A stretch of DNA of 64,000 nucleotides from Paracidovorax avenae ATCC 19860 (GCF_000176855.2 NC_015138.1:4092001-4156000), one strand, 5' to 3'. Shown: positions 43,401-55,990, counted from the first letter of the stretch. Notes: generated by a model not told the origin, from the letters alone. Program-made: numbers and translations.

Positions 43401-44545
43401 AGCGGCACTTCCTGGTGGGCCTTGGCCTCGACGAAGCGGTCGCGCACATGCTCCAGCCACTGCGCAAAGGTCCAGGCCGGATCGGCCTGCAGCCGCAGCA
43501 CCAGCACGTTGGTGAAATGGCCCACGACGCCGGCCAGCTCGGGCCGGTCCCGCGTGGTGGTGGGCACGCCGATGCACAGGTCGTCCTGGCCGCCCAGGCG
43601 ATGCAGCAGCAGCCCGAGCAGGGACAGGCACACCAGGTAGGGCGAGGCCGCATGCGCGCGGCCCAGCGCGCGCAGCGAGGCGGATACGGCCCCGTCCAGC
43701 ACCGCTGTAACCATGCCGCCCTGCGTGCCGCGCCGCGCGGTGCGGGGCCGGTCCAGCGGCAGCGCGGTCGCGAGCGGCGCGTCGCGCAGGCGCTCGCGCC
43801 AGTGGCCGATCTGGCGCTGCAGTTCGCCGGCCTCCATCCAGTGGCGCTGCCAGGCGGCGTAATCCGCATAGCCCAGCGCTGCCGCGCCCGGCGCCGCCGG
43901 GACGGCTGCCGCTTCACCCGGCGCGGCGAGCAGCGCGCGCAATTCGGCCAGCAGCAGGCCGATGGACTGTCCGTCGGCCGCGATGTGGTGCACGCACAGC
44001 ACCAGCTCGGGCGCGCCTTCGGGGAAGACATGCAGGCAGGCACGGAAGACGGGGCCGCGCTCCAGGTCGAAGGGTTCTATGGCGAAGGCCTGCGCCTGCG
44101 CGGCCAGGGCCTCCTGCGCCTGCGCGCGGGGCATGCTCCATTCGCGCACCGACCAGCCGAAGCGCTGTTGCGGGTCTTCCCGCTGCACCGGCTGGTCCTG
44201 CGCGTCGCAGCCGAAGCAGGTGTGCAGCGCGGCGTGGCGAGCCACCAGCGTGGCCAGGGCGCGGTGCACCGCGGCGGCATCCGGCGCGTCGAGCGCACCC
44301 GGCCCATCCGGCAGCGCCATGCGGCCGGCGAGGTTGTAGGCCGGTGAAGCGGGATCGCGCTGCCACGCGAGCCACAGGGGCCGCTGGGCATAGGCCATGG
44401 GCGCTTCGCCGGCGGCGGCCCGGGGCACCACGGGCAGGGCCTCGAAGCCGATGCCGCTGGCACGCAGCCGCTCCAGGAACACCTGGCGCTTGTCAGGGGT
44501 GAGGGCCGCGAAGCGGCGCGAGAGCTCGTGCATTTCGGTGGTCAT
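40418..44545 (-). CDS. NRPS, terminal module C-A(Asp)-T-TE
   Basis: The 1,375-residue protein has a C domain with HHIAADG near residue 185. The A domain core is [13 protein letters not shown] near 650, a T domain has GGDSIL near 1,053, and a thioesterase has GWSSGG near 1,184. Reading the ten A-domain pocket residues by eye against the GrsA Phe domain gives D-L-T-K-V-G-H-V-G-K, one conservative change from the known Asp code. The thioesterase makes it the release module (hydrolysis or cyclisation). It starts at ATG 44545, 27 bases after the previous NRPS stop, and ends close to the receptor terminator. A beta-hydroxyaspartate product would need a hydroxylase not seen here. Confidence 0.93.
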   Translation of the reverse strand: MTTEMHELSRRFAALTPDKRQVFLERLRASGIGFEALPVVPRAAAGEAPMAYAQRPLWLAWQRDPASPAYNLAGRMALPDGPGALDAPDAAAVHRALATLVARHAALHTCFGCDAQDQPVQREDPQQRFGWSVREWSMPRAQAQEALAAQAQAFAIEPFDLERGPVFRACLHVFPEGAPELVLCVHHIAADGQSIGLLLAELRALLAAPGEAAAVPAAPGAAALGYADYAAWQRHWMEAGELQRQIGHWRERLRDAPLATALPLDRPRTARRGTQGGMVTAVLDGAVSASLRALGRAHAASPYLVCLSLLGLLLHRLGGQDDLCIGVPTTTRDRPELAGVVGHFTNVLVLRLQADPAWTFAQWLEHVRDRFVEAKAHQEVPLDMLVDALSVPRVPGLHPLFQVKSTQQQAAPRGAQKQAAAAGSISVDEVHFDLSVDVLDDGDTLSFGIAYAADLFDRDTILRLSDGLRLLARQAAGGGIPAIGQAALPPVPELRGEDNAWPCANVLEAFAAAARRDPAAPAIAAGGRTVTCAELDRASAAWAQRLQAHGIRAEDRVAVCLERGPEFVLAWLAAMRAGAVCVPLDPALPPARRDELLHDCGAALLVGDLPHPPEGVPQWRMDFGASGGAPGGPATAPPPAIRPLHPSQGAYMIYTSGSTGRPKGVVVPHGALANYAQGVLQRLDVGPGRCFAMVSTVGADLGHTALFGALCSGGCLYLPSTAEAFDPDAFAAGMERCGADVLKIVPSHLRGLLNARHPAAALPRHTLVLGGETADDELLRTVRALRPGLRILNHYGPTETTVGVLTHPAAPPDEGPRGFTALPLGRPLPGIRAHVLDARLEPVQPGMPGELYLAGRGLARGYAGRPGTTAERFVASPFEAGERLYRTGDRVRLRGDGALEFLGRADDQVKIRGWRVEPAEVAQRLRECAGVADAVVVARARETDGAMALHAYVVPADAGAPTDPGALPAQLHAQLQAALPAWMVPDHILPIAALPLTPNGKLDRRALPLPAAAAPEEAARSEPPRGPLEAAIAKVWSEVLRVDHVGRDDNFHALGGDSILCLKLVARLRRQVPGGAQASLADVMQSPTLAHLAQRLRERFEGAHDAVCLQEGGDGVPLYCLPGMVVNTREFLPLAEALRGERTVHAFVSHVYTRQRWRGFAVEALAAEYADFIAATAAGGRCALLGWSSGGDLAVETARRLQGRVEVALTALVDVHRTEPLRAGRPLSAAERAQAQARLDAWLAASTMADRWRELLARMGDEERDGVLQQLIDASQPLPLDGEGEDSHEYLLWTTLDKRMQACRHTPASDGLPVHLFQAGRSVEEGAALRDWSTLADVRGVQVVEGAGHLDIIRQPAFIGALRDALRAADGTPRA

Positions 44546-44572
44546 GCGGTGGTCGTCTTTCCCGTTCGTGAT

Positions 44573-47500
44573 TCAGAGTTCCAGTTCCCCGAGCAGGGCG
44601 TCGATGCGCCGGGCCGGGTCGTCGGCCACGGCGGCGCCACCCGCCTGCGGTACCAGGCCGTCGGCCGCGAGGCGCGCGGCGAGGTCGGCGAGCACCGGCA
44701 CCTCGAACACCGTGCGCAGCGCCACGGTGCGCCCCCAGGAGCGCTGGATGGCGGCGACGAGCTGCACCGCCAGCAGCGAGTGCCCGCCCCGCTCGAAGAA
44801 GTGGTCGTGCCGGTTGATGGCATCGACCTGCAGTACCTCGCGCCACAGCGCGGCCAGGGCCGCCTCCACGCCCTCGCGCGGCGGCTCGCCGGGCGCGCCG
44901 GCCCCAGGCAGGGCCTGGGCCGCCGACGGCAGCGCCCGGCGGTCCACCTTGCCGTTGGGCGTGAGCGGCAGCCCGTCCGACACCAGCACCGCGGCCGGCA
45001 CCATGTAATCCGGCAGGGACTCCCCGAGGCGCTCGCGCAGCAGGGCGACGTCGATCGCGAGGCCGGGCTGGGCGCTCACGTGGGCGACCAGGCGCGCCCC
45101 CCCCGGCCCCTGCTCCGCCACCACCACCGCCTCGCGCACTTCCGGCTGGGCCAGGAGCCGGGTCTCGATCTCGCCCAATTCGATGCGAAAGCCCCGCACC
45201 TTCACCTGGTGGTCCACCCGGCCCAGGTATTCCAGTTCGCCATCCTCGCCCCAGCGCACGCGGTCGCCGGTGCGGTAGAGGCGTTCCCCGGGCATGCCCG
45301 GCGAGGGGTGCGCGACGAAGCGCTGCGCGGTCAGCGCGGGCTGGCGCAGGTAGCCGCGCGCCAGGCCCGCGCCGCTGACGAACAGCTCGCCCGGCACCCC
45401 GGGCGGCACGGGCCGCAGGTCCGCATCGAGCACGCACAGGCCGAGGTCGGGAATCGCCATGCCGACCGGGCTGCGCTGCGGCTGCAGGTCGGCCCGGGTG
45501 ATGCGGCGCCAGGTAACGTGCACCGTGGTCTCGGTGATGCCGTACATGTTGACCAGCTCGGGCCGCGCATCGCCGAAATGCGCGATCCAGGGCCGCAGGC
45601 GCTGCGGGTCGAGGGCTTCGCCGCCGAAGATGACCACGCGCAGCGACAGCTCCGGCATGCCGGCCGGCGGCGGCTCGTAGGTGGCGGGCAGGCCCACCAG
45701 TTGCCCGAAGGCGGACGGCGTCTGGTTGAGCACGGTCACGCGCCGCGTGCGCAACAGCGCCAGGAAGTCCTGCGGGGAGCGGCTCACCCAGTACGGGACG
45801 ATGACCAGTTGCCCGCCCGTGCACAGCGCGCCGAAGAGCTCCCACACGGAAAAATCGAACGCGCAGGAATGGAACAGCGTCCAGACGTCTTCCGGACCGA
45901 ACCGGAACCAGCCGTCGGTGCCGCGCAGCAGCCGCACCACCTGGCGATGGCACAACTGCGCGCCCTTGGGTCGCCCGGTGGAACCCGAGGTGTAGATCAC
46001 GTAGGCGAGGTGGTCCGGATGCACCGCCACAGCCGGCGGTGTGTCGGGCCAGGCGCCGGCATCGCATTGCGGATCGACGACGGCCAGGCCCGCGGGCAGC
46101 GGCGAGGCGTCCCACAGGCCGTCCTGCGTGACCACGCAGGCCATGCCGCTGTCGGCCGCCATGTAGGCGATCCGCTCCGGGGGATAGTCGGGGTCCAGCG
46201 GGACATAGGCCGCGCCGGACTTGAGCACGGCCAGCAGCGCTACCACCAGGTCGAGCCCCCGGCCGAGCGCGACGCCGACGCGGGCCTCCGGCCCGGCGCC
46301 CTCGGCGCGCAGCCGGTGCGCCAGCCGGTTGGCGCGGCGGTCGAGCTCGCCATAGGTCAGCGCATCGTCCTCGAAGCGCAACGCGACGGCGTCGGGGCGC
46401 AGGCGGGCCTGGCGCTCGAACAAAAGGTGGATCGTGTCGTTGCCGTCCACTGCCACGGGGGCCGGGGCCTGGCGGGCGTCCGCCGGGGCCAGCACGTCCA
46501 GCGAGCCCAGCGCGCGGCCGGCATCCTCCGCGAGCGTGCGCAGCCCGCGCACCAGCTGGTCCGCCAGCATGCCGGCCGCGGCGGCACCGATGCGCCCGGG
46601 GTCGTGCCGCAGCTGCAGCGTCAGCACCGGCTCGAGCAGCGCCAGCAGCGTGACCGGGTAGTGCGTTTCCTCGCGCTGGGCGGCCACTTCGGCCTCCAGC
46701 CCCGCGGGCAGTGCGTGCAGGGCGCCATCGACGGGGTAGTTCTCGAACACCAGCAGCGTATCGAAGAGCCCCGCAGCGTCCGTGCCCATCCACCGCTGGA
46801 TGTCGTAGAGCGGCGTGTGCTCGTGTTCGCGCATGCGCAGGCCTTGCGCCTGCAGTTCCCGCAGCCAGTCGCCCACGGCCGCGCCGGAACGCGGGGTGCA
46901 GGCCATGGGCAGCGTGTTGATGAACAGGCCCACCGCGCGCTCGGCGCCCGGCAGCTCTGCCGGGCGGCCCGCCACGGTGGTGCCGAACACCACCGTCTCC
47001 TGCCCGGCATGGCGCTGCAGCACCAGGGCCCAGGCCGCCTGCACCAGCGTGTTGAGGGTGATGCGCTCGCGCCGCGCGAAGGCCTGCAGGCGCGCGGTTT
47101 CCTCCTGCGTGAAGGACTTCCGTACCTCACCGGCTTCCAGCCCTGCGGTGCCCTCGCCCCGCTCGGAGGGTTCGGCAGGCGCGCCGCGCTGCAGGCACCG
47201 GGCCAGGAGCGTCGGCTCTTCGACGCCGCCCAGCGCCCCGGTCCACCAGGTGCGGTCCGCCTCGGCGTCGCGGAGCTGGAGCCAGCGGATGTAGTCGCCG
47301 TAGCGGCCGGCCGGCGCGGCATCGGGCTCGCCGGCATAGTGGCGCAGCACTTCGGCCATGAGCTGCGAGGTGCTCCAGCCGTCCAGCAGCACGTGGTGCA
47401 TGGTCCAGATGAAGTGGTGGCCGTGCTCGCCGGTGCGCACCAGCGCGAAACGGATGAGCGGCGGCTGCATGCCGGGGAAGCCGGCCGCCAGCTCCTCCTG

Positions 47501-50500
47501 CGCGATCGTGTCCAGGCGGGCGCGTGCATCGCGTGCACCGATCCCACCGCGTGCATCGATATCGCCGCGCGCGTCGATCTCGCGCCACGGCAGCCTGCCG
47601 GCCCGGGCCACCCACTGCAGGGGCCGGGCGCCCTCGGCCAGCACGCCGCTGCGCAGCACCGCGTGGCGCTCGAAGGCCGCTTCCCAGGCCGCGCGCAGCC
47701 GGTCCGCGTCCAGGTGTCGGAAGTCGATGCGCAGCTGGTTGCGGTAGGCGGCCGCATCCGGGTCCAGCAGGGTCTGGAAGACGAGGCCCGCCTGCAGGGG
47801 AGAGAGGGGATACAGGTCTTCCACCTGCGCCCAGTCCAGCCCGAGCGCGTCCAGGCCCGCCTGGTCCAGTCCCGCGAGCGGGAAGTCGGAAGGCGTGGCA
47901 CCCTGCGGCACCTGCGCGCAGTGATCGATCAGCGCCCGCAGCTCGCGCTCGAAATCCGCCATCCAGCCGCGCACCGCGGCGGCATCGTGGCGCGCGCCGC
48001 TGAACAGCACATCCATCGACAGCTCGCCCGCGAGCACGCGGCCGTTGACGGTGAACTCGTGCGTGAGCGGGGCGCCGGCATCCACGAAGGGGCCCGCCGG
48101 CTCGGGCGCCAGCGTCCATCCACCTGCGCTGTCCTGCGGCCGGGCGTCGAACTGGCCGAGGTAGTTGAATACCACCTGCGCGCGCGGCAGCGCCTGCAGG
48201 GCTTCGCGCTGCTCCGGGGTGCCGAAGTGGCGCAGCGCGCCATGGCCCACGCCGTGCCGGGGCACGGCACGCAACGTCTCCTTAACGCGCCGCACGGCGT
48301 CGCCCAGCGGCCCCCGCGCGTCCAGCGCCACGGGGTAGAGCGAGGTGAACCAGCCCACGGTGCGCGACAGGTCCACCGCGGGGTCGAGGTCCTCGCGGCC
48401 GTGGCCTTCGATGTCCACCAGCACGCGGTCGTGGCCGCTCCAGCGGCACAGCGCACGCGCGAGGGCGGTGAGCAGCAGGTCGTTGGCCTGGGTGCGGTAG
48501 GCCGCGGGCGCCTGCGCGAGGAAGGCCTCGGTGGCGCACCGGTCCAGGCGGATGGAGACCGACTGCTGCTGGGCCGCGGTGCGCGGGCCTTCGGGCCGCG
48601 CGCAGGGCAGCTCCGCCGGGCAGCCGGCCAGGGCGGCCCAGTGCGCCAGTTCGTCGGCGTGGTCCTGCCCGTAGCGCTGCAGCACGGCGGCCCATTCGCC
48701 GAGCCCGCTGGAGGCCGGCGGCAGCGCGGCCGGCGCGCCCGCGAGGCAGCGGGCGTACGCCTGCTGCAGGTCGTCCAGCAGGATGCGCCAGGACACCCCA
48801 TCGACGATGAGATGGTGCATGACGAGCAGCAGCCGCGCGTCCCCGCCCGGCAGGGCGACGGCGACGGCGCGCAGCAGCGGGCCGTGCTCCAGGTCGAGGC
48901 TGCACTGCGCCTGCTCGCACAGTGCGCTGAGCTGGGCGGGGCCGTCCGCCGCGCGCATCCACAGCACATCGTCCCATCCGGACAGGGCCGTGGCGGTGTC
49001 CTCGTAGCGCTGCGTCCAGACCGCTTCCCCAGCCGCACCGGGCGCCCCCTCCTGCCGCGTGAAGCGCAGGCGCAGCGCATCGTGCCGCTCCGCCACCGCG
49101 CGCAGCGCGCCGCGCAGGGCCTGCGCCTGCAACGGGGCGGGGCTGCGCAGCAGCACGGCCTGGTTCCAGTGGTGGCGGGCCGGCATCGGCATGGCGAAGA
49201 AGTCGCGCTGGAACGGCAGCAACGGCACCTCGCCGCGCGCCGGGCCGGCAGGCCGGGCCTCGCCGGAAGGCAGGCGCTCGATGACGGCCGCGAGCTGGGC
49301 GATGGTCTGCCGCTCGAACAGCTGGCGCGGCGTGGCACGCCAGCCGGCCAGCCGCAGCCGGGCCACGATCTGCAGGCTGAGGATGGAATCGCCGCCCAGT
49401 TCGAAGAAGTTGTCGTCGCGGCCCACTCCGGCGCGGCCCAGCACCTCGCACCAGACGCGGCCGACGGCCTGTTCGGCTTCGCCGCGCGGCGCCCCGCCCG
49501 CCTGGGCGGCAGAGGCTTCGGGCGGTTCGGGCAGCGCCTTGCGGTCCACCTTGCCGCCGGGGCCCGTGGGCAGGCGATCGAGCACGACGATGGCCGACGG
49601 CACCATGTAGTCCGGCAGGCTGCGCTCCAGGTGCGCGCGCAGGGCGCCTTCGTCCAGCGCGGCCCGTGTCGCGGGCACGGAGGCCGGCACCGGGGCGACA
49701 TAGGCGACCAGCCGCGTGCCCTGCGCCGTCTCGCGCGCCACGACCACGGTCTCGCCCACGCCCGGTGCGGCCCGCAGCGCGGCCTCGATCTCGCCCGGCT
49801 CGATGCGGAAGCCCCGCACCTTCACCTGGTGGTCGGTGCGGCCCAGGTATTCGAGCTGGCCGTCCTCGCGCCAGCGCACCCGGTCGCCGGTGCGGTAGAG
49901 GCGCCCGCCGCTGCCGAAGGGGTCGGCCACGAAGCGCTCCGCCGTGAGGCCCGGCCGCCCGCCATAGCCGCGCGCCAGGCCCGAGCCACCCAGGTACAGC
50001 TCGCCGGGCACGTGGCGCGGCACGGGCTGCAGGTCGGCATCCAGCACATGGGCGGTGCGGCCCGGCATCGGCTGGCCGATGGGCGCATAGGCCTGGGGGA
50101 AGCAGGCGAGCGCATCCACCTTCCAGAGCATGGGCGTGACCACGGCCTCGGTGGGCCCGTAGCCGTTGATGAGCAGGCGCGGCCGCAGGTGGCGGCGCAC
50201 GGCGTCGAAGCCTTCGCGCGGCATCGCCTCGCCGCCGAAGGAGATCAGCTCCAGCGCGGGCGCATCGCCCCCTGCCCGCCCGGCCCAGTCGGCCAGCTGC
50301 CCCAGGTAGGCCGGCGGAAAGCCCGCATGCGTGATGCCGCGCGTACGCAGGGCCTCCAGGGTCTCTTCGGCGGTCCAGAGGGTGTCGTCGCGCAGCACCA
50401 CCGCGGCGCCGCAGGTGAGCCCGGTGAACAGCCGCTCGTGCGCGCCGTCGAAGGCGAACGAGAGGAAATGCAGTTCGCGCGTGCCCGGCCCCATTTCGTA

Positions 50501-52609
50501 GCAGGCGGCGGTGTCCACGCAGTGGGCCGCGAAGGGGCCATGCTCCACCAGCACGCCCTTGGGCAGTCCGGTGGAGCCGGAGGTGTAGATCACATAGGCC
50601 AGCTGGTGGGGCACCACCGTCACGTCCGGCCCCGTATCGCATGCGCCGGGTTCGCCGTCGCAGGCGATGCAGGCCACGCCGGGCGGCAGCGGGATGCGCC
50701 CCGCCAGGGCGCGTTCGGTGAGCAGCAGCGCCATGCCGCTGTCGCGCGCCATGTGGGCCAGGCGCTCGGCCGGATAGGCCGGGTCCAGCGGCACGAAGGC
50801 CGCGCCCGCTTTGAGGACGGCCAGCAGGGCGGCCACCAGCTCGGGCGAGCGCGACAGGGCGACACCGATGCGCCGCTCCGGCCCGGCGCCCAGCGCAGCG
50901 AGGTGGTGCGTGAGGTGGTGCGCGAGATGGTTGGCCCGGCGGTCCAGCGCGCGGTAGCTCCAGGCCATGTCCCCGGCCTCCACGGCCACCGCATCGGGCT
51001 GCCGCCGCGCCATGCGCTCGAACAGGCGGTGCACGGGCTCGGCATGGGGCTGTGCGCGCGGGCAATCGCCCCATTCGCGCAACTGGCGCACCTCGCCACC
51101 GGCCAGCAGGGGCACGTCGCCCACGCACGGATCGCCCGTACCTTCCAGCACCTGCAGCACGGCCGCGAGCACGGCTTCGTAGTGGCCCGCCATGCGGCGC
51201 ACCGTGCCGGCTTCGAACAGTTCGCGGGCGTAATGGAACTCCAGGCGCAGGCCGCCCTGCCCGTCCTCCACCGCGCCCAGGATGAGTTCGAACTGGGCGG
51301 TCTGGCCCGGGATGTCCCAGCGCTCGAGCGCGAGGCCCGGCAGGCCGGCGAGCGCGCGGTGGTCGTGCTGCTGGTAGTTGAACATCACCTGGAACAGCGG
51401 CGGCGCGGCCAGGCTGCGGCCGGGCTGCAGCGCCTCGACCAGTTGGTCGAAGGGCAGGTCCTGGTGGGCCTGGGCTTCCAGGGAGGCGTCGCGCACCGCG
51501 TCCAGCGTGGCGGAGAGCGGCATGCGGCCATCGACCTGCAGGCGCAGCACCTGGGTGTTCACGAACAGGCCGACCAGCCCTTCCGTCTCCACGCGGCCGC
51601 GGTTGGCCACCGGCACGCCCACGCGCACGTCCTGCTGCCCGCTCCAGCGGTACAGGGCCGCCTGGAACGCCGCGAGCAGCGCCATGAACGGGGTGATGCC
51701 GCGCGCCTGCGCCGCCGAGCGCAGTGCCCGCACGCGGTCCGCGGGCAGGTCCCAGGCATGCATGGCCGCCCGGTAGCGGCCATCGGCGCGGCGCGGGTGC
51801 TCCGCGGGTAGCTGCAGCACGGGCTGCTCGCCGCCCAGGCGGGCGCGCCAGTACGCGAGCTGGCGCTCTTTTTCACCGGCCTCCATCCACTGGCGCTGCC
51901 AGAGGGCATAGTCGGTGTACTGCAGCGCGGGCACGGATGCCGCATCGGCGCCCTCGCCGGCATGGCGGGCGCGGTAGCGCCCGGCAAAGGATTCGACCAG
52001 CACGCGCAGCGACCAGCCGTCCGAGACGATGTGGTGCATGGCGACCACGAGCCGGTGCTCCTCCACGCCCGTGCGCAGCAGCCAGACCCGCAGCAGCGGG
52101 CCCTCGCCCAGGTCGAAGGGCGTCTCGCAGCAGGCGCGGGCGGCGGCCTCGGCGCGGGCGCACCGCTCGGGCTCGGGCAGGTCCGACAGGTCGATCCGGT
52201 GCACGCCGAACTCCACGGACGGCAGCACCTGCTGGTGGGGATGCCCTTCGGCATCGGCGCGGAAGACGGTGCGCAACGCGGCATGCCGTGCGATCACGTC
52301 GCGCCAGGCGGCCTCCAGCGCGGGCACGTCGAGGGCGCCCCGCAGCACGAATGCCCCGGTGATGTGGTAGGCCGAGCCCTGCGGCTCCATCTGCCACAGG
52401 AACCACTGGCGCATCTGCGCGTACGACAGCGGGGCCTGGGCGGCGTCGGCCTCGCCGTCCTGCGCCTCGCGCGGCAGGATGGGGAACTGGCCCATCGTGA
52501 GCCCCTCTTCGCGCATCTTCGCGTAGGCGGCGCGGCGCTGCGCATCGGTCAGCCGCATGAAGCGCCGGGCCATCCGGACCTGGGGGGAAAATGCATCCAT
52601 ATCGCTCAT
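44573..52609 (-). CDS. NRPS, two modules C-A-T-E-C-A(Thr)-T
   Basis: The 2,678-residue protein has C1 (HHIVSDG near 191), A1 (core near 672) and T1 (GGDSIL near 1,070). An epimerisation domain ([10 protein letters not shown] near 1,263 with [10 protein letters not shown]) is next, then C2 (HHVLLDG near 1,736), A2 (core near 2,204) and T2 (GGHSLL near 2,607). The A2 pocket reads D-F-W-N-I-G-M-V-H-K, the exact Thr code. The A1 pocket reads D-G-E-G-S-G-G-V-T-K; the acidic third residue suits a basic substrate, so I infer N5-hydroxy(acyl)ornithine, converted to the D form by E. C2 resembles a DCL domain. The ATG at 52609 overlaps the previous NRPS stop (ATGA). Confidence 0.92.
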   Translation of the reverse strand: MSDMDAFSPQVRMARRFMRLTDAQRRAAYAKMREEGLTMGQFPILPREAQDGEADAAQAPLSYAQMRQWFLWQMEPQGSAYHITGAFVLRGALDVPALEAAWRDVIARHAALRTVFRADAEGHPHQQVLPSVEFGVHRIDLSDLPEPERCARAEAAARACCETPFDLGEGPLLRVWLLRTGVEEHRLVVAMHHIVSDGWSLRVLVESFAGRYRARHAGEGADAASVPALQYTDYALWQRQWMEAGEKERQLAYWRARLGGEQPVLQLPAEHPRRADGRYRAAMHAWDLPADRVRALRSAAQARGITPFMALLAAFQAALYRWSGQQDVRVGVPVANRGRVETEGLVGLFVNTQVLRLQVDGRMPLSATLDAVRDASLEAQAHQDLPFDQLVEALQPGRSLAAPPLFQVMFNYQQHDHRALAGLPGLALERWDIPGQTAQFELILGAVEDGQGGLRLEFHYARELFEAGTVRRMAGHYEAVLAAVLQVLEGTGDPCVGDVPLLAGGEVRQLREWGDCPRAQPHAEPVHRLFERMARRQPDAVAVEAGDMAWSYRALDRRANHLAHHLTHHLAALGAGPERRIGVALSRSPELVAALLAVLKAGAAFVPLDPAYPAERLAHMARDSGMALLLTERALAGRIPLPPGVACIACDGEPGACDTGPDVTVVPHQLAYVIYTSGSTGLPKGVLVEHGPFAAHCVDTAACYEMGPGTRELHFLSFAFDGAHERLFTGLTCGAAVVLRDDTLWTAEETLEALRTRGITHAGFPPAYLGQLADWAGRAGGDAPALELISFGGEAMPREGFDAVRRHLRPRLLINGYGPTEAVVTPMLWKVDALACFPQAYAPIGQPMPGRTAHVLDADLQPVPRHVPGELYLGGSGLARGYGGRPGLTAERFVADPFGSGGRLYRTGDRVRWREDGQLEYLGRTDHQVKVRGFRIEPGEIEAALRAAPGVGETVVVARETAQGTRLVAYVAPVPASVPATRAALDEGALRAHLERSLPDYMVPSAIVVLDRLPTGPGGKVDRKALPEPPEASAAQAGGAPRGEAEQAVGRVWCEVLGRAGVGRDDNFFELGGDSILSLQIVARLRLAGWRATPRQLFERQTIAQLAAVIERLPSGEARPAGPARGEVPLLPFQRDFFAMPMPARHHWNQAVLLRSPAPLQAQALRGALRAVAERHDALRLRFTRQEGAPGAAGEAVWTQRYEDTATALSGWDDVLWMRAADGPAQLSALCEQAQCSLDLEHGPLLRAVAVALPGGDARLLLVMHHLIVDGVSWRILLDDLQQAYARCLAGAPAALPPASSGLGEWAAVLQRYGQDHADELAHWAALAGCPAELPCARPEGPRTAAQQQSVSIRLDRCATEAFLAQAPAAYRTQANDLLLTALARALCRWSGHDRVLVDIEGHGREDLDPAVDLSRTVGWFTSLYPVALDARGPLGDAVRRVKETLRAVPRHGVGHGALRHFGTPEQREALQALPRAQVVFNYLGQFDARPQDSAGGWTLAPEPAGPFVDAGAPLTHEFTVNGRVLAGELSMDVLFSGARHDAAAVRGWMADFERELRALIDHCAQVPQGATPSDFPLAGLDQAGLDALGLDWAQVEDLYPLSPLQAGLVFQTLLDPDAAAYRNQLRIDFRHLDADRLRAAWEAAFERHAVLRSGVLAEGARPLQWVARAGRLPWREIDARGDIDARGGIGARDARARLDTIAQEELAAGFPGMQPPLIRFALVRTGEHGHHFIWTMHHVLLDGWSTSQLMAEVLRHYAGEPDAAPAGRYGDYIRWLQLRDAEADRTWWTGALGGVEEPTLLARCLQRGAPAEPSERGEGTAGLEAGEVRKSFTQEETARLQAFARRERITLNTLVQAAWALVLQRHAGQETVVFGTTVAGRPAELPGAERAVGLFINTLPMACTPRSGAAVGDWLRELQAQGLRMREHEHTPLYDIQRWMGTDAAGLFDTLLVFENYPVDGALHALPAGLEAEVAAQREETHYPVTLLALLEPVLTLQLRHDPGRIGAAAAGMLADQLVRGLRTLAEDAGRALGSLDVLAPADARQAPAPVAVDGNDTIHLLFERQARLRPDAVALRFEDDALTYGELDRRANRLAHRLRAEGAGPEARVGVALGRGLDLVVALLAVLKSGAAYVPLDPDYPPERIAYMAADSGMACVVTQDGLWDASPLPAGLAVVDPQCDAGAWPDTPPAVAVHPDHLAYVIYTSGSTGRPKGAQLCHRQVVRLLRGTDGWFRFGPEDVWTLFHSCAFDFSVWELFGALCTGGQLVIVPYWVSRSPQDFLALLRTRRVTVLNQTPSAFGQLVGLPATYEPPPAGMPELSLRVVIFGGEALDPQRLRPWIAHFGDARPELVNMYGITETTVHVTWRRITRADLQPQRSPVGMAIPDLGLCVLDADLRPVPPGVPGELFVSGAGLARGYLRQPALTAQRFVAHPSPGMPGERLYRTGDRVRWGEDGELEYLGRVDHQVKVRGFRIELGEIETRLLAQPEVREAVVVAEQGPGGARLVAHVSAQPGLAIDVALLRERLGESLPDYMVPAAVLVSDGLPLTPNGKVDRRALPSAAQALPGAGAPGEPPREGVEAALAALWREVLQVDAINRHDHFFERGGHSLLAVQLVAAIQRSWGRTVALRTVFEVPVLADLAARLAADGLVPQAGGAAVADDPARRIDALLGELEL

Positions 52610-55600
52610 CCGGCCATCTCCATATCGTCGAGGAAAGCATCGAGGCGCGACAGCGCGTCCGCCACGGGACGTTGCGGGCGCGCGGTTTCCACGCACCGCG
52701 CCAAGTCCGCCAGCACGGGGTGCAGGAAGACGTCCCGCACCGAAATCTCGGCCTGCAAGCCCGAGCGCACGCGCGCGACGAGCTGCATGGCCATCAGCGA
52801 ATGGCCGCCCTGGGCGAAGAAGTGGTCGGTGCGGCCGGCGCGCGGCAGCGCCAGCAGTTCGCACCACATGCGCGCCAGCGCCTCCTCCACCTCCCCCTGC
52901 GGGGCGGTGTAGCCCGCAGTGGAAGCGGGCTGCACCGAGGGCAGCGCCTTGCGGTCCACCTTGCCGTTGGCGTTCAGCGGCAGCTCCGGCAGCACCGCGA
53001 TCTGCGAGGGCACCATGGCCTCGGGCAGCTCTGCGGCAAGCCGCGCGCGCAGCGCCTCGCCGTCCAGGGTGGCGCCCGCGTGCGGACTGCAGTAAGCCAC
53101 CAGCGCCGTGCCCGCAGGCGTGGATGCGGCCACCGCCACGGCCTCGCGCACGCCGGGCGAGGCCAGGAGGCGCGCCTCGATCTCGCCCAGCTCGATGCGC
53201 TGGCCGCGGATCTTCACCTGGTGGTCCAGCCGACCCAGGTATTCCAGGGCGCCATCCTCGCGCCAGCGCACGAGATCACCCGTGCGGTAGAGCCGCGCAC
53301 CCGCTTCGAACGGATCGGCCACGAAGCGTTCCGCCGTGAGACCCGGCCGGGAAGCGTATCCACGCGCGAGCCCGGCGCCGCCCAGGAACAGCTCGCCCGC
53401 CGCGCCCGGCGGCACGGGCTGCAGCGCGGCATCGAGCACGTAGGTTCGCTGCCCGGCGATGGGCCGGCCGATCGGCACGGGGCCGCGCTCCTGCGCATGG
53501 CAGGTCCAGTGCGTGACGTCGATGGCGGCCTCCGTCGGGCCGTAGAGGTTGTAGAGCGCCGCGCCGGGCAGGCGCTCCAGCACCTGGCGACGCACCTCCG
53601 CCGGCAGCGCCTCGCCGCTGCACACGATGCGCCGCACGCTGGCGCAGGCCTCTGCATCCAGTTGCGCCAGCAGGGCCTGCAGCATGGAGGGCACGAAGTG
53701 CAGCGTCGTCACCGCATGCCGCTGGATGAGCGCCTGCAGTTGCGCGGGCTCGCGGTGCGCGCCGGGGGGCGCCACCGCCAGGCGTGCGCCCACGGCGAGC
53801 GGCCAGAAGAATTCCCATACCGACACGTCGAAGCCGAAGGGCGTCTTCTGCAGCACCGTGTCGCCCGGGCCCAGGCCGTAGGCCTGCTGCATCCACGCGA
53901 TCCGGTTCGACAGCGCGCCGTGGCGGTTGGCCGCGCCCTTGGGCCGGCCGGTGGAACCCGAGGTATAGATCACGTAGGCCAGGTGCTCGGGATGCAGTGC
54001 CGCGGGCGGGCACGCGGCTTCCGCACCATCGCCCGGCTGTGCATCCTCCAGGGGCAGAAGGACCACGGGCTGCGCCATCTCCGACGGCAGGCAGGCGCGG
54101 TGGGCGGCGTCGGTCAGCACCAGCGCCGGTGCGCAGTCGCCGAGCATGTAGGCGATGCGATCCGCCGGCAGTTCGGGGTCGAGCGGCACGTAGGCACCGC
54201 CGGCCTTCAGCACAGCGAGCAGCGCCTCCACCATGTCCGAGCCACGCGCGAGCGCCACGCCCACCAGCGTCTCCGGGCCCACGCCGCCAGCGCGCAGCCG
54301 CCGTGCGAGGCGGCTGGTGCGTGCGTCGAGCTGCGCATATGTCCATTCGCGGTCGCCGGACACCAGGGCGGGCGCATCGGGCGTCAGCGCCGCCTGGCGC
54401 TCGAACATCCGGTGCACGGGCAGGTCCATCGCCACGGCGTCCCCGCCTGCCGAGCATGCCTGCAGGCGCGCGCGCTCGGCATCGCCTAGCATGGCGACTT
54501 CGCCGACGGGGCGCCCGGGGTCATGGGCCAGCGCATCCAGCATGCGTTCGTAATGGCCGGCGATTTCCGCCATTTCCTGCGGTGTGAACTTCGCCGCGTC
54601 GTAGCGGAAAGCGGCGAGCAGCCCGCCCCCGGGGTTTTCCATGGTCTCCAGCGTGAGCCCGAACGGCGCCGCGCGCAGCCCGGGATCGACGCGGCGCACG
54701 GCCAGCCCCGGCCAGCCCGCCAGGGGCCGGCCGCCCTCGCCCAGGTGGTTGAACATGCACTGGAACAGTCCGCCACCTTCCTGTGTGCGCTCGGGCCGCA
54801 GCACCTGCGCGACATGCTCGAACGGCAGGTCCTCGTGCTCACGGGCTTCCAGCGCGGTCGCATGCACCTGCGCCAGCAGGGCCGAGAGCGGCATCTGCGG
54901 CGCGGGCCGCGCCTGCATCACCACCGTGTTGATGAAGACGCCGGCCATGTCGGCGGTCTCCGGCCGGTTGCGTCCCGCCACGGGCACGCCCACGCGCTGC
55001 ACGGCATGCCCGGCATGGCGGAACAGCACCGCATGGAAGGCCGCCAGCAGCACGCAGAACAGCGTGGTGCCGTGCGCGCGGGCACGCTGGCGCAGTGCCT
55101 GCGCCAGCGGGGCGGGCACGGCCAGCAGATGCTGCGCGGCCACGGTTTCCGGTGCCGGAGGCGATTGCAGCGCCGGGGCCACAGCGCCCCGGCCGATCTG
55201 CAGCACGGGCGCTTCTTCAGCGAGCTGCCGTGTCCAGTAATCCCGGTGCCGTGCGGCCTCCGGCCCCTGCAGCCACTGCCGCTGCCAGACCGCGAAATCG
55301 ACGTAGCGCAGCGCCGGGGGCGCATCGAATGGCGCACGGCCTTCCAGCGCATCCGCATAGCCCCGCGCCCATTCGTCGAGGATGCGCTCCACCGTCCAGG
55401 CATCGGAGGCGATGTGGTGCATCATGAACAGCAGCCGGTGCTCCCGCGGGCCCAGCCGCGCGAGCGCGCAGCGCAGCAGCGGGCCCCGGCGCAGGTCGAA
55501 CGGCTCCGCGCACACCTCGCGCGCCAGCGCCTCCAGCCGGGCATCGCGATCGGCCAGCGCCCACCCTGAAACGTCGGTGCAGGGCAGCGGGACTTCCCGC

Positions 55601-55989
55601 GCGGGCTCCACGCGCTGCCAGGGCGTGCCGTCGTCGCCTTCACCGAAGACCGTGCGCAGGCCCGCGTGGCGCCGCACCAGGGCCTGCAGCGCCGCATGCA
55701 GGGCGGCGGCATCCAGCGGGCCTTCGAAATCCAGCCCGCCGCCCACGTGGTAGGCCGTATTGCCGGGGTCCATGCGCCAGAGGAACCACTGGCCCTGCTG
55801 GGCCCAGGACAGGGGCGCCTCGGCCCCCTCTGGCAGGCCGCTGCGCGGCAGCACGTCCAGGGCGGGCGCATGGCCCGGCTCCGCCCCGCCGGAGGCGGAG
55901 GGCCGGCCGCCCAGCCGCTGGCGCAGCAGCGCCTGCTGTTCGGGAGAAAGGCGCGCGCGGCGCTCGGAAAGAAGGGGACTGTCGCTCAT
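52606..55989 (-). CDS. NRPS module C-A(Ser)-T
   Basis: The 1,127-residue single module has a C domain near 189, an A domain with [13 protein letters not shown] near 673, and a T domain (GGHSLM) near 1,059. The A pocket reads D-V-W-H-V-S-L-I-D-K, a classical Ser code. The C-domain active-site motif is HHIASDA rather than HHxxxDG: the catalytic second His and the Asp are kept, but Gly is replaced by Ala. It starts one base after the PKS stop and overlaps the next NRPS start, so it lies in the middle of the assembly-line operon. Confidence 0.92.
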   Translation of the reverse strand: MSDSPLLSERRARLSPEQQALLRQRLGGRPSASGGAEPGHAPALDVLPRSGLPEGAEAPLSWAQQGQWFLWRMDPGNTAYHVGGGLDFEGPLDAAALHAALQALVRRHAGLRTVFGEGDDGTPWQRVEPAREVPLPCTDVSGWALADRDARLEALAREVCAEPFDLRRGPLLRCALARLGPREHRLLFMMHHIASDAWTVERILDEWARGYADALEGRAPFDAPPALRYVDFAVWQRQWLQGPEAARHRDYWTRQLAEEAPVLQIGRGAVAPALQSPPAPETVAAQHLLAVPAPLAQALRQRARAHGTTLFCVLLAAFHAVLFRHAGHAVQRVGVPVAGRNRPETADMAGVFINTVVMQARPAPQMPLSALLAQVHATALEAREHEDLPFEHVAQVLRPERTQEGGGLFQCMFNHLGEGGRPLAGWPGLAVRRVDPGLRAAPFGLTLETMENPGGGLLAAFRYDAAKFTPQEMAEIAGHYERMLDALAHDPGRPVGEVAMLGDAERARLQACSAGGDAVAMDLPVHRMFERQAALTPDAPALVSGDREWTYAQLDARTSRLARRLRAGGVGPETLVGVALARGSDMVEALLAVLKAGGAYVPLDPELPADRIAYMLGDCAPALVLTDAAHRACLPSEMAQPVVLLPLEDAQPGDGAEAACPPAALHPEHLAYVIYTSGSTGRPKGAANRHGALSNRIAWMQQAYGLGPGDTVLQKTPFGFDVSVWEFFWPLAVGARLAVAPPGAHREPAQLQALIQRHAVTTLHFVPSMLQALLAQLDAEACASVRRIVCSGEALPAEVRRQVLERLPGAALYNLYGPTEAAIDVTHWTCHAQERGPVPIGRPIAGQRTYVLDAALQPVPPGAAGELFLGGAGLARGYASRPGLTAERFVADPFEAGARLYRTGDLVRWREDGALEYLGRLDHQVKIRGQRIELGEIEARLLASPGVREAVAVAASTPAGTALVAYCSPHAGATLDGEALRARLAAELPEAMVPSQIAVLPELPLNANGKVDRKALPSVQPASTAGYTAPQGEVEEALARMWCELLALPRAGRTDHFFAQGGHSLMAMQLVARVRSGLQAEISVRDVFLHPVLADLARCVETARPQRPVADALSRLDAFLDDMEMAG

Positions 55990-55990
55990 G

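Noticed and set aside
44528..51811. 2,427-codon plus-strand open frame opposite the large NRPS
   Set aside because: Antisense shadow of a GC-rich gene (low-complexity His/Arg/Gln product); the NRPS motifs are all on the minus strand.
44573..52867. Start of the two-module NRPS at the far upstream end of its open frame (52867)
   Set aside because: The upstream 86 codons overlap the previous NRPS carrier domain in another frame; ATG 52609 overlaps the previous stop (ATGA) and begins a normal NRPS N-terminus.
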